DNA from: G965240365 sp965240365 | GTDB taxonomy: Bacteria > Pseudomonadota > Gammaproteobacteria > Eutrophobiales > Eutrophobiaceae | DNA: 64,000 nucleotides | Direction of reading: 5' to 3' | Assembly (NCBI GenBank): GCA_965240365.1 | Contig: OZ251218.1 | Coordinates: 1,116,001-1,180,000 of the forward strand | Part shown: piece by piece, positions 17,950-26,983 of the stretch | How the letters are laid out: each line of letters starts with the position of its first letter | How positions within the stretch are numbered: the stretch's first letter is position 1 | Translations under genes and position numbers: made by a program | The notes under the pieces: model-generated | The model's database searches: none | What the model saw: the letters and a program-made list of their open reading frames with translations, nothing else | What the model was told of the DNA's origin: nothing

Positions 17950-19227
17950 TTATTCGCGGGTATAGACCGGCCGCCCGGCGAGCAGGGTATGGCTGACCCG
18001 GCCCGGCAGTTCCCAGCCCGTGAACGGCGAGTTCTTGCCGGCGCTGATCAAATTTTCCCGTTCTATAAGGGCGCTTTTTTCGGGGTCAAAGACGCAAATA
18101 TCGGCGTCCGCCCCGATGCTCAGGGCGCCTTTGTTGATGCCGAGTATTTTTGCCGGTTCGGCGGTCAGGGCCGTGATCGCTGTTTCCAGCGTCATGGCCT
18201 CACGCTTGACCAGATGCAGCATCAGGGCTAACAGGTGTTCTATCGTTGACGCGCCGGGTTCGGTCAGGCCGAAAGGCGCGGCCTTGGCGTCCGCGTCATG
18301 CGGCTGATGGTCGGAGCAGACAGCGCCGATGATGTTATTGTTGACGCCGTCCAGCAGGCCCTGGCGATCACGCTCGCCGCGCAGGGGCGGTTGCAGGTGG
18401 CTGTTGCTGTTGTAGCCGTTGATGTCCATCTCGGTCAGGTGTAGCTGGCTGATGGCCACGTCCGCCGTGACCGCCAGCCCTTCTGCTTGCGCGGTCTGGA
18501 TCAGGCGCACGGCGCGGGCGCTGGACAGACGGCAGAAGTGGACCCGCGCGCGGGTTTGTTCGGCCAGCAGCAGGGCCCGGCTCAGGGCCACTGTCTCGGC
18601 GGTTTCGGGGATGGCCGGCAGCCCCAGGCGGGTGCTGAGCGCGCCTTCATGCGCCACGCCGTTGTTTTTCAGGGCGCTGTCTTCGGCAAAGAAGAAGACC
18701 GTCAGGTCGGAACTGCGCGCATATTCAAACGCGCGCCGCAGGACTTCGGTATTGTCCATCGGCGCCAGCGCGTTGCCGACGCCGACACAGCCGGCCTGCC
18801 TGAGGGTGTGCATCTCGCTGAGTTGTTTGCCTTCAAGCCCCAGGGTCAGGGCCGCGACAGGATAAATATGCGCGCGCCCGGTTGCCGCCGCGCGTTGTTG
18901 AATAAAGTCCACCACCGCGGTCGTATCGACCACCGGCCTGGAATCGGGCGGGCAACAGATCGAGGTGATCCCGCTGCTGTTTGCCGCCAGACATTCGCTC
19001 GCAAATGTCGCCTTGTATTCATGGCCGGGTTCGCGCAAACGGGCGCAGAGATCGATCAAACCGGGAATGACGATCCGGTCTTTTGCCTCGATCCGGTAAT
19101 CGGCCGTGAAGCCCTCAGGCGGCCGCCCAATGGCGATAATCCGGCCCTCGGCGATAAACACATCCTGTATGGCATCCAGCTTGTTGGCCGGGTCGAATAG
19201 TCTGCCGTTTTTAATATGCGCGCGCAT
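17950..19227 (-). CDS. pyrC': Dihydroorotase-like protein PyrC' (probably catalytically inactive)
   Basis: A 425-residue amidohydrolase-fold dihydroorotase homologue. The first metal motif, normally D-x-H-x-H before LREPG, here reads DLCARLREPG (Asp59, Cys61, Arg63), so both zinc histidines are gone. The usual HxxH at the later site reads VHFCRLSS, also missing one histidine, while the distal SDHQPH is kept. This matches the non-catalytic PyrC' of Pseudomonas, which is needed to assemble active PyrB. It is 3 bases downstream of pyrB, consistent with a PyrB-PyrC' complex. An active dihydroorotase must be encoded elsewhere. Confidence 0.9.
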   Translation of the reverse strand: MRAHIKNGRLFDPANKLDAIQDVFIAEGRIIAIGRPPEGFTADYRIEAKDRIVIPGLIDLCARLREPGHEYKATFASECLAANSSGITSICCPPDSRPVVDTTAVVDFIQQRAAATGRAHIYPVAALTLGLEGKQLSEMHTLRQAGCVGVGNALAPMDNTEVLRRAFEYARSSDLTVFFFAEDSALKNNGVAHEGALSTRLGLPAIPETAETVALSRALLLAEQTRARVHFCRLSSARAVRLIQTAQAEGLAVTADVAISQLHLTEMDINGYNSNSHLQPPLRGERDRQGLLDGVNNNIIGAVCSDHQPHDADAKAAPFGLTEPGASTIEHLLALMLHLVKREAMTLETAITALTAEPAKILGINKGALSIGADADICVFDPEKSALIERENLISAGKNSPFTGWELPGRVSHTLLAGRPVYTRE

Positions 19228-19230
19228 TAT

Positions 19231-20217
19231 TCAGCGTTCCGGGTCATTTTGGGCGGCTGGATCGGCGCGGCCCATGGTCATGGCCATCACGGCCATGCGC
19301 ACCGCGATGCCGTGACTGACCTGTTGCAGGATAACGGAGCGTTCGCCGTCCGCCACGCCGGAATCGATCTCGACGCCGCGGTTGATCGGGCCGGGGTGCA
19401 TGACGATGGCGTCGGGTTTTGCCTTTGCCAGGCGCTTTTGGGTCAGGCCGTAGCGCTGGAAGTATTCGTATTTGCCGGGTAACAGGGCGCTCTGCATGCG
19501 CTCTTTCTGCAAGCGCAGCATAATAACGGCGTCAACGCCGTCCAGCCCCGTATCCATGTCATGGAAAACGTGCACGCCCAGTTTTTCAACCTCTTTCGGG
19601 ATCAGGGTACGCGGGCCGACGACCCGGATCTCCAGCACGCCCAGCGTGCTCAGGGCGTGGATCTCCGAGCGGGCCACCCGCGAATGCAGGATATCGCCGA
19701 CAATGGCCACGCGCAGGTTTTCAAAGCCGCCTTTATATTTGCGCAGCGTGAACATATCCAGCATGGCCTGGGTCGGGTGCGCATGGCGGCCGTCGCCCGC
19801 GTTGATCACGCTGATATGCGCCGCCGCTTTTTTGGCGATGTAATGCGCGGCCCCACTTTCGCCATGCCGCACGATAAACATATCGCAGTGCATGGCTTCC
19901 AGGGTTTGCAGGGTATCGCTGAGGCTTTCCCCCTTGCTTTGGGCCGAGGCGGAGATATTCAGGTTGAGAATATCGGCCGAGAGGCGCTTGGCGGCCAGTT
20001 CAAAGGTGGTGCGGGTGCGGGTGCTGGGTTCAAAAAACAGGTTGGCAATGGTCTTGCCGCGCAGCAGGGGGACTTTTTTTACCGGCCGCCCGGCAACACT
20101 GGCAAAGGATTCGGCGTGATCTAGAATTTTCTGGAGTAATGCCCGGCTGAGACCTTCTGTGGTGAGAAAATGCTTTAGATTGCCGTTGCTGTCGAGTTGA
20201 ATTGTATTGCCAGTCAT
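19231..20217 (-). CDS. pyrB: Aspartate carbamoyltransferase catalytic subunit
   Basis: Condenses carbamoyl phosphate with aspartate, the first committed step of pyrimidine synthesis. The 328-residue protein has the carbamoyl-phosphate loop FEPSTRTRTTFELAAKRL, the SKGES loop, VIRH-type IVRHGESGAA, HPTQAMLD and the C-terminal MHPGPINRGVEI. The start overlaps the pyrR stop by 4 bases. No regulatory pyrI is present; pyrC' follows, as in the dodecameric PyrB-PyrC' class. Confidence 0.96.
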   Translation of the reverse strand: MTGNTIQLDSNGNLKHFLTTEGLSRALLQKILDHAESFASVAGRPVKKVPLLRGKTIANLFFEPSTRTRTTFELAAKRLSADILNLNISASAQSKGESLSDTLQTLEAMHCDMFIVRHGESGAAHYIAKKAAAHISVINAGDGRHAHPTQAMLDMFTLRKYKGGFENLRVAIVGDILHSRVARSEIHALSTLGVLEIRVVGPRTLIPKEVEKLGVHVFHDMDTGLDGVDAVIMLRLQKERMQSALLPGKYEYFQRYGLTQKRLAKAKPDAIVMHPGPINRGVEIDSGVADGERSVILQQVSHGIAVRMAVMAMTMGRADPAAQNDPER

Positions 20218-20708
20218 CCGGTTTGCTTGATCTCCAGGGCCAATGGCTCTGGGCCGGAGAGTTTAACATGCTCTCCTTCATTCAGGATAAGGGTTTCGCC
20301 GGCGATATCGGCCTGTATCGGCAACTCCCTGCCGCTGCGGTCGATCAATACCGCCAGGCTGATGCTGGCCGGCCGGCCATAGTCGAAGATTTCGTTCATC
20401 GCGGCGCGGACAGTGCGGCCGGTGTAGAGCACGTCATCGATCAGGATAATATGGCGATCATGGATATTGACCGGCAGCTTGCTGGGGCTGACTTCGGGGT
20501 GCATGCCGAGCGTGCTGAAATCATCGCGGTAGAAGGCAATATTCAGTTCGCCGAGCGCCTCGCCATAAGCGAGTTGCCGATGCAGCCGGCTCGCAATCCA
20601 GGCGCCGCCGCGTCTGATCCCGATCATCAACGGCCGCCGGTAATCGTTTGCGCGGGCGCGGGCCTCGATGGCTTCTGCCATTTTATTGATCAGTTGCTGG
20701 ACATCCAT
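20214..20708 (-). CDS. pyrR: Bifunctional pyrimidine regulator / uracil phosphoribosyltransferase PyrR
   Basis: A 164-residue PRTase-fold protein. The PRPP-binding motif is IILIDDVLYTGRTVRAAM, and IGIRRGGAWIASRL precedes it. In Bacillus PyrR binds pyr leader RNA; in gammaproteobacteria it is linked to pyrB and its RNA role is less certain. It lies between ruvX and pyrB with a 4-base overlap to pyrB. No PyrR-type attenuator was recognised in the short gap upstream. Confidence 0.92.
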   Translation of the reverse strand: MDVQQLINKMAEAIEARARANDYRRPLMIGIRRGGAWIASRLHRQLAYGEALGELNIAFYRDDFSTLGMHPEVSPSKLPVNIHDRHIILIDDVLYTGRTVRAAMNEIFDYGRPASISLAVLIDRSGRELPIQADIAGETLILNEGEHVKLSGPEPLALEIKQTG

Positions 20709-20731
20709 TGCCTTTGATATTCATCTGAGAT

Positions 20732-21184
20732 TCATGCGGATTGGGCATGGTCAAGACTGGCCCGCGTGGATTGGGCCGCTTCGGCTTGCGCCGCATTTTC
20801 CCCAAGCCATGTCTCCAGGATAAGCCGGGCCGCGACCGGGTCCAGGTCGCGGGTCGATCTTGATTCGCGTCTGGCGGCAAAGGAAGACAGGCGTTCATCC
20901 ATCAACTCGACCCCGAGCTTGAAACGGCCTTCAAGCTGGCGGGCGAAACGCTCCGCCGCGCCGGTCAGCGCTTGCCGTTCGCCCGCGAGCGTGAGCGGTT
21001 GCCCGACGATCAGGCGATCCGGGCGCCATTCCTTGATCAGGCGGGTGATTGCTGCCCAGTCCGGCCGGCCGTCTCTGTTATGCAGCGTCTTCAGGGCCGT
21101 GGCCGTGGCCGTTATGGTCTGGCCGGCGGCCACACCGATCCGCTTTGTGCCATAATCAAAGCAGAGCAGGCTCAGGTTTTTCAC
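20732..21184 (-). CDS. ruvX: Putative pre-16S rRNA nuclease RuvX/YqgF
   Basis: A 150-residue RNase H-fold protein. It begins LLCFDYGTKRIGVA, carries LIVGQPLTLAGE in the middle and ends with the MDERLSSFAA region of YqgF. YqgF processes the 16S rRNA 5' end. It starts with GTG overlapping the yqgE stop by 4 bases (GTGA), so the two are translationally coupled, in the conserved yqgE-ruvX-pyrR order. Confidence 0.93.
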   Translation of the reverse strand: MKNLSLLCFDYGTKRIGVAAGQTITATATALKTLHNRDGRPDWAAITRLIKEWRPDRLIVGQPLTLAGERQALTGAAERFARQLEGRFKLGVELMDERLSSFAARRESRSTRDLDPVAARLILETWLGENAAQAEAAQSTRASLDHAQSA

Positions 21185-21741
21185 GCGTGGCCAATATCGG
21201 TTGACAGCCGATCCATATCCACGCCCAGATGGCAGGCGGCCGATTGCCAGCAGTCTTCAAAGGGGGTGTTAAAGATGATATTGCGATCAATCGGCCCGCT
21301 CAACCAGGCGTTGGCCATCAATTCCTGCTCAAGCTGGCCCCGCGCCCAGCCGGCATAACCAAGCGCGATGAGCGCCTCTTCGGGGCCGTCGCCGCTGGCC
21401 ATGGATTCCAGAATATCCTTGGAGGTCGTGACGCAGATGTCCTCCGAGACGGCGATTGATGAATCCCATTTGCGGCTCGCATGATGCAATATAAAGCCGC
21501 GATCCGTGTGCACCGGGCCGCCGTGACAGATGACTTTCCTGCACGCCGTTGTGTTGCTGCTGTCGATTTGCATTTGCTTGAAGATCTGGCCCAGTTCGAT
21601 ATCCAGCGGCTTGTTGATCACGATCCCCATGGCGCCGTCATTATTATGCGCGCAGATATAAGTGACCGACCTCTCGAAATTGGGGTCTTTGAGGCCGGGC
21701 ATGGCGATCAGGAATTGATTGGTCAGGTCTGTATGCTGCAT
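21181..21741 (-). CDS. yqgE: YqgE/AlgH family protein (UPF0301)
   Basis: A 186-residue conserved protein from the ATG at 21741; a TTG at 21762 would add seven residues. The signature is NQFLIAMPGLKDPNFERSVTYICAHNNDGAMGIVINKPL, with GGPVHTDRGFILH later. The biochemical role is unsettled; the Pseudomonas homologue was named AlgH after an alginate phenotype. Its partner in the operon is ruvX. Confidence 0.93.
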   Translation of the reverse strand: MQHTDLTNQFLIAMPGLKDPNFERSVTYICAHNNDGAMGIVINKPLDIELGQIFKQMQIDSSNTTACRKVICHGGPVHTDRGFILHHASRKWDSSIAVSEDICVTTSKDILESMASGDGPEEALIALGYAGWARGQLEQELMANAWLSGPIDRNIIFNTPFEDCWQSAACHLGVDMDRLSTDIGHA

Positions 21742-21891
21742 ATCACGGTGGATTTTTGACAAAAAAGCGCGTTTGCCGCGGGCGGGTGAATAATCTGGGG
21801 CATAATCCGCTAGTATCCGCAGGAATCACCCTTTCTACAACCTTTTATTTCCTGCCGCCGGTCGCAACATCAGGACAATCCCTCAATATGC

Positions 21892-22839
21892 CTACCTGAA
21901 GCCCTGATTATTGATAAATTGCCAGGTGCGGATGATATGCAGGATATCCGTTTCCTGTTTGACATGTTGCGGGAAAGGCGCAAAGGGCGCGGCCAGTTCC
22001 ACGATGCGGATGGCCGCATCGTCAAGAATCTTTTGGCCGGAAGAGCGGCGGATCGTCATTTCGTTGATCGTGCCGTCCGCGTTGAGCGCGACTTCCAGCA
22101 ACAGGCTGCCCGACAACTTGCGCCGGCGCGCCTCTTCCGGGTAATTCAGATTGCCCACGCGCTCCACCTTGGCCCGCCAGGCCTCCATATAAGCGGCATA
22201 GCGATATTCTTTAGTATTGGCCGAGATGAATTTTCGCTTGGGGCGCTTGGCCTTGACTTCCAGTTTTTGCCGGATGTCGGCGCTTAACGCCGCGATCTTG
22301 AAACTGCTGGCCAGCAGTTCCGTGGCCGATGGCGTCTTCCTGTCCGTTTTCGCCTCCCGGGTTTTCTCCCCGGCCGGGGCCGGTTCGATTTTCTCCGCGG
22401 GCCGCTCCACTTTTTCGGTCAGCGGCGCCGGCCCGCTGTCGTCTTCGACCACGATCTCCTGCATGGGGTCGGCCTTTGGCGGGGCCGTTTCCGTTTGCAT
22501 GGTGATTTCCGGGGCAGATTCCGAAGGCCGGGGGGCGGCCTCCAGGGGCGGCGCGATGAGGCCGGGATCGGGCAGCGATGCCCTGGGGTTTACGGGGTCT
22601 TCAACCCCGCCGCCCCCTTCCAGGTTGGCCTGGGCCAGCACATCGGCCTCCTGCGGCTCGGGACTTTTTTGCCGCACCAGCACGATTTCCATGGTCTCAT
22701 AACGCGCCTCTGCGCGGTCGTCCTGGATAAAGGTGATGCCGAGGATCAGCATGGCATGCACCAGAATAGCCAGGCTCAATGTCAGGCCCAGCCGGTCCAG
22801 CGGCGTGATAACGGGTTTAACGGCTTGTGTGGCGGCCAC
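21892..22839 (-). CDS. tonB: TonB-family energy transducer
   Basis: A 315-residue protein with one N-terminal membrane anchor (about residues 18-37), a long Pro/Glu/Lys-rich periplasm-spanning region (about 60-190) and a C-terminal TonB domain (GNLNYPEEARRRKLSGSLLLEV through IIRTWQF). It would transmit proton-motive force to TonB-dependent receptors, three of which lie in this window. It is first in the yqgE-ruvX-pyr gene line, as in Pseudomonas tonB3. No exbB or exbD is present. Confidence 0.92.
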   Translation of the reverse strand: MAATQAVKPVITPLDRLGLTLSLAILVHAMLILGITFIQDDRAEARYETMEIVLVRQKSPEPQEADVLAQANLEGGGGVEDPVNPRASLPDPGLIAPPLEAAPRPSESAPEITMQTETAPPKADPMQEIVVEDDSGPAPLTEKVERPAEKIEPAPAGEKTREAKTDRKTPSATELLASSFKIAALSADIRQKLEVKAKRPKRKFISANTKEYRYAAYMEAWRAKVERVGNLNYPEEARRRKLSGSLLLEVALNADGTINEMTIRRSSGQKILDDAAIRIVELAAPFAPFPQHVKQETDILHIIRTWQFINNQGFR

Positions 22840-23082
22840 GGCAGGTTTCTGTGCGGGGTTGTCTTGGTTGAGGCAAGAATTCAGTCTTCTGAATGATCAG
22901 GCTGTTATTTTCAGGCTTGCCGCCCCGGCCGGGCGGCGCAGCCGTTTTTTGTAGCGGTTTCGCTTGAGCTTATGTTATTTCCGCATGGCCTGCAAGGGCA
23001 TGTCCGGGTTCAATACTCATGAGGCCAATCAAGCGGTCTGCCTGCCACAGGCGGGCGCTTGGCCAACCTCCAGCTTTCAGCC
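22840..23082. repeat. Gap between divergent tonB and receptor genes, left part
   Basis: No gene seen. Positions 23008-23036 read GGTTCAATACTCATGAGGCC and onward, related to the stretches at 9966 and 48997, followed by a CCTGCC...GGCGGG palindromic tract. Confidence 0.4.
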
Positions 23083-23146
23083 TTGACATATAGGAATGTT
23101 GCAGTTATCTTATCTAATAAAAATATTGATAATATGTTTTATTCTC
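23083..23146 (+). promoter_or_regulatory. Promoter and candidate Fur box of the TonB receptor
   Basis: TTGACA at 23083-23088, 17 bases, then TATCTT at 23106-23111. Just downstream, 23128-23146 (GATAATATGTTTTATTCTC) matches the 19-bp Fur consensus at about 12 positions, with a perfect GATAAT half. A repressor bound there would block early elongation. Iron control is inferred from this and the receptor. Confidence 0.5.
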
Positions 23147-23187
23147 ATGTTTTTTCTTACTACGAGCGTTTTTATTTGGAGGTAATT

Positions 23188-25668
23188 ATGCAAAAACTGA
23201 TTCTACTGGCACCTCTTGCCTTGTGTCTGACGCCAGCCATAGCGCACGAGCAGGAGGTTCACGCCCTTGAAGAGATCGAAGTCGTAGGCCAGCGCGGAGA
23301 ATCGGGTAAAACCGAGATTGATGCAAAAAAGCTTGAGATTTTGCCCTCACGCAGCGGTTCGATCACTGAAGCCCTTAAAGACCGGTCCAACGTACAGTTC
23401 AGTTATGGCACTAATTCAGGATTAACCGGCGGTGAAATCCGTCCAGCACGGATTTCTATCTCCGGCGCCAAGCCCTACGAGAACAATTTCCTGATCGATG
23501 GCAGCAGCGTTACCAACACCCTTAACCCTTCGGGACTTGAAATATCCGGCGATACCCCTGACTTCGGTAAAACCCTGGTACAGGGCGGCGATCAGACTAT
23601 CTTCTATGACACAAACCTGCTCGACTCAATTACAGTCTATACCAACAATGTGCCTGCAAAATACGGCGATTTCGTCGGTGGTGTTGTCGATGCATCCCTG
23701 CGTGACCCGGCAACCGACAAGTGGCGCTTAATGGGCAAAGGCCTGTATTCAAGCAGTAACTGGGCCACTATGAAATATGTTGACAAGGAGTCTGACGATT
23801 CCAGGAATCAACCAGAATACGGTAAATACGACCTGTCCTTCCGGGCGGAGGGCCCTGTCACGGATAAGATTTCCCTGCTTGCGTCTTATTCTCTCAAGCG
23901 GTCTGTAATTCCACTGAATCGTAATAATAACAACAACACTCCCATCACCAGTGATGATTTCTTTGAGAAGGATGATCAGATCCGCAGGAGTGAAAACCTG
24001 ATGTTGAAAGCCCTGTTCCAAGCCTCTGATGATTTGAAAATCACCTTGGATGGCACCTATGCCCCCTACTCGGAAAAACGCTGGCTCAAGCTCTACTCTG
24101 ACAGCTACTACAAAAACCACAACAATGCCTACAGGTTTGCAGGCAGTGTCAATTATCAAACAGAGCCCGGTTTCTGGGATGGTAGAATTGTATATTCACA
24201 AAACGGTTACAGCCGTGATTCAGACAGCAACTATTACTACACCTTCCAGAACTACGTGACAGAAAAGGAAAATCGATCTGGTATGATCGGTGATGCTAAA
24301 TCCGAAAATAAAAGTGTCGACGTCGGTGTCGATTTTACTTCTCGTTACTGGGATCTGAATGACGCCATTAATGCCAGCTTTGCAACAGGTGTAAGCTACA
24401 ATTACACTTCGACTGATGTATGGAATGAGGCCAGTTCCATATATATCGAGTCTATTTTTCGGTCCAGACTACCTTTCTCCAGTTCGTTTTCCGCCTTTCG
24501 TAACAGAAGTGAGTATCCGGAACATTCCCAATCTGATGATTTGAGCACCGCCGCCTTCTATCTGCAGGGAACCTTTGAATGGGATAAACTTGAGGTTAAT
24601 CCGGGTGTCCGTGTCAGTTATGATGATTTCTCCCATAATGTAGATATCGCGCCACGGCTTGTGGCAGAATACGATGTTTTCGGCAATGGCGCCTTGCGAG
24701 TTATCGGTGGCGCAAACCGCTATTACGGTTCGCAACTTCGTAACTATGCCTTTGATCAGGTTCGCCGGGTTAATACCATCAGCGAGTTCGACACCAACGG
24801 CGATGGCGTCTATGGTGGCCCGGGCGACCGGATTCGAACCTTTACCGGATCCAGTGATTCCAATAACAGCATGGATGACCTGGACACACCCTATTCCGAT
24901 GAACTCACTGCCGGCATTCTCGGTTTTTATGCCGGATTCGGTTACAAAGTTGAATTTGTCCACCGTGATTTTAAAAAGCAATTGATCAGTCAACGTAAAG
25001 ATACCAACACCAGTGACTACGAAATGACAAATAACGGCAAGAGCCGATATGACGGTATCACCGTAGAGGTGTCCCGTGCCCTGCAGACACAAGGATTCGG
25101 CAATCATCTCTTTACCCTGGGGGCGACTAAATCCAGGACAAAAACCTTTAATGGCGCCTACAATTCCAGGGTAACAACCTCCTTCCGTTCTTTTGGTGTT
25201 CCCAAAAACTACAATCAGGTCTACTACAGGGGCGAGTTGATCGACCGTTCGCAACTACCCGCGAACGACTATAACGCTCCTGTGGTTGCCACCCTGCAAT
25301 GGTCTGGAAGCTTTTTTGAAGACAGACTGCGTGTCAACTCGATCACCCGCTGGCGCGACTCATCCACGGGCCTGACCGATGACGACAGAAAATCCGCGGA
25401 TACCCCCTTCGGCACCGTTTCAGGGAGGAAAAGTGACAATTGGCTTGATGGTAAGGGCGCCTGGGTTGATGCTTACAATTATGGCGTCATCAAAGGCGGT
25501 TTCAACACCGATGTCACTGTTGAGTATGATGTAATCCATGAAGAGATACTTAGGCTGGCGGCAATTGTTGAAGTTTCCAACCTCTTTAATGACTCCCTTG
25601 CAACCAATATCGAAAACGGCTATAGCCTTGGTCGCAGTTTCTATATCGGCCTGCGCGCAGATTTTTAA
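23188..25668 (+). CDS. TonB-dependent outer-membrane receptor
   Basis: About 826 residues from the ATG at 23188, which has GGAGG 5 bases upstream; the longer frame from 23059 is rejected. A signal peptide ends near ALCLTPAIA, followed by the TonB-box-like EEIEVVGQR, a plug domain (about 30-170, with ISISGAKPYENNFLIDG and GDFVGGVVDA) and a beta-barrel ending in a terminal aromatic (FYIGLRADF). Base composition is visibly more AT-rich than the neighbours, suggesting acquisition. The substrate is unknown; iron control is possible from the upstream box. Confidence 0.9.
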   Translation: MQKLILLAPLALCLTPAIAHEQEVHALEEIEVVGQRGESGKTEIDAKKLEILPSRSGSITEALKDRSNVQFSYGTNSGLTGGEIRPARISISGAKPYENNFLIDGSSVTNTLNPSGLEISGDTPDFGKTLVQGGDQTIFYDTNLLDSITVYTNNVPAKYGDFVGGVVDASLRDPATDKWRLMGKGLYSSSNWATMKYVDKESDDSRNQPEYGKYDLSFRAEGPVTDKISLLASYSLKRSVIPLNRNNNNNTPITSDDFFEKDDQIRRSENLMLKALFQASDDLKITLDGTYAPYSEKRWLKLYSDSYYKNHNNAYRFAGSVNYQTEPGFWDGRIVYSQNGYSRDSDSNYYYTFQNYVTEKENRSGMIGDAKSENKSVDVGVDFTSRYWDLNDAINASFATGVSYNYTSTDVWNEASSIYIESIFRSRLPFSSSFSAFRNRSEYPEHSQSDDLSTAAFYLQGTFEWDKLEVNPGVRVSYDDFSHNVDIAPRLVAEYDVFGNGALRVIGGANRYYGSQLRNYAFDQVRRVNTISEFDTNGDGVYGGPGDRIRTFTGSSDSNNSMDDLDTPYSDELTAGILGFYAGFGYKVEFVHRDFKKQLISQRKDTNTSDYEMTNNGKSRYDGITVEVSRALQTQGFGNHLFTLGATKSRTKTFNGAYNSRVTTSFRSFGVPKNYNQVYYRGELIDRSQLPANDYNAPVVATLQWSGSFFEDRLRVNSITRWRDSSTGLTDDDRKSADTPFGTVSGRKSDNWLDGKGAWVDAYNYGVIKGGFNTDVTVEYDVIHEEILRLAAIVEVSNLFNDSLATNIENGYSLGRSFYIGLRADF

Positions 25669-25710
25669 ATCGTAACGTAAGATACATTCGGTATATTGCC
25701 GACCGAAATA

Positions 25711-25754
25711 AAGCAACGCCCTCCCCGGCCTGTGGGGAGGGCATTGCTTTTTCT
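25711..25754 (+). terminator. Strong intrinsic terminator after the TonB receptor
   Basis: GCCCTCCCC at about 25718-25726 pairs with GGGGAGGGC at about 25733-25741 across a short loop, extended by AGCAA/TTGCT, and is followed by TTTTTCT. Confidence 0.88.
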
Positions 25755-26047
25755 ACAGAATCAAAGATATCAAAGGATATGGATCAAACCGCCCCGGTGT
25801 AAAGCTCGACAACCTTATCCCAATCGACGATCTGTTTTCTAAAACGCGAGGTCGCCGAGGTCTATTGCCGCATCTCCGGCTACCTGCGGATTATGGCAAA
25901 CTGCGGATATAATCCCCTCGTCACCATACAGCTCGCTCTCTCGGGGTAGCTTTATAATGATAGGAGTGAGTGACTAAAAAGAAAATTTTTTGAATGAATG
26001 CTATATTGCCCGGCAAATATCAACCCAATTACAGGAAAAACAAAATA

Positions 26048-26983
26048 ATGAGCGTATTAATCTGCGGTTCTATGGCGTATGACCATATCATGCTGTTTAA
26101 GGATCGATTTAAAAATCATATCCTGCCGGAGAAGGTGCATATTCTGAATGTGGCCTTTATGGTGCCGGATATGCGGCGTGAGTTTGGCGGCTGCGCCGGT
26201 AATATCGCCTACAATCTGAATCTGCTGGAAGGCGATATCGCCCTGCCGATGGCCACGGTCGGCAAGGATTTTGACCCGTATGCCTATTGGCTGGACAAGC
26301 GCGGTATTAATCGAAGGCATATCAGCGTGATCGAGGAAACCTTTACCGCCCAGGCCTTTATTACCACCGATCTGGACGATAATCAGATTACCGCCTTTCA
26401 TCCGGGCGCCATGAATGAGTCACACCGGAATAATATCCGGGACGCGGGCGGGATTAAACTGGGCATCATTTCGCCGGATGGCAGGGAGGGGATGTTGCAA
26501 CACGCCGATCAATTTGTCGAAGCCGGCATTCCGTTTATCTTTGACCCGGGCCAGGGATTGCCCATGTTTAATGGCCCGGAATTAACGCAATTCATTGACA
26601 AGGCCGCCTGGGTGGCCGTCAATGATTATGAATGGCAGTTGATGCAGGACCGCACCGGATTAGCGGCCGCAGATATCACGGCCCGGGCGCGGGCCTTGAT
26701 CGTGACCCGCGGTAGCGAGGGTTCCGTTATTTATACCAAAGACAGGCAGTACACGATTCCCCTGGCAAAGACCGTTGCGATGCAGGACCCGACCGGCTGT
26801 GGCGACGCCTACCGGGCCGGTCTGCTGTATGGCCTGCGGCATGACATGGACTGGGAGACGACCGGGCGCATCGCCTCGCTGATGGGCGCCATAAAGATTG
26901 AACAAAACGGCACCCAGAACCACCGCTTCAGCCCGGATGAATTCAAGGCGCGCTTTGCGGAGGAATTCGGTTATTCATTTTGA
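26048..26983 (+). CDS. PfkB-family carbohydrate/nucleoside kinase
   Basis: A 311-residue ribokinase-fold kinase from the ATG at 26048, which has AGGA about 11 bases upstream; an ATG at 25994 is an alternative. N-terminal ICGSMAYDHIM and FGGCAGNIAYNL bind the sugar or nucleoside; the C-terminal PfkB signature DPTGCGDAYRAGLLYGL carries the catalytic Asp and anion hole. It resembles adenosine-kinase-type members, but the substrate cannot be set from sequence alone. It is convergent with glcB, overlapping it by 9 bases. Confidence 0.9.
   Translation: MSVLICGSMAYDHIMLFKDRFKNHILPEKVHILNVAFMVPDMRREFGGCAGNIAYNLNLLEGDIALPMATVGKDFDPYAYWLDKRGINRRHISVIEETFTAQAFITTDLDDNQITAFHPGAMNESHRNNIRDAGGIKLGIISPDGREGMLQHADQFVEAGIPFIFDPGQGLPMFNGPELTQFIDKAAWVAVNDYEWQLMQDRTGLAAADITARARALIVTRGSEGSVIYTKDRQYTIPLAKTVAMQDPTGCGDAYRAGLLYGLRHDMDWETTGRIASLMGAIKIEQNGTQNHRFSPDEFKARFAEEFGYSF

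Noticed and set aside
25850..25905. Possible fragment of an anaerobic ribonucleotide reductase (EVAEVYCRISGYLR)
   Set aside because: A single short resemblance without flanking support; it could be chance.
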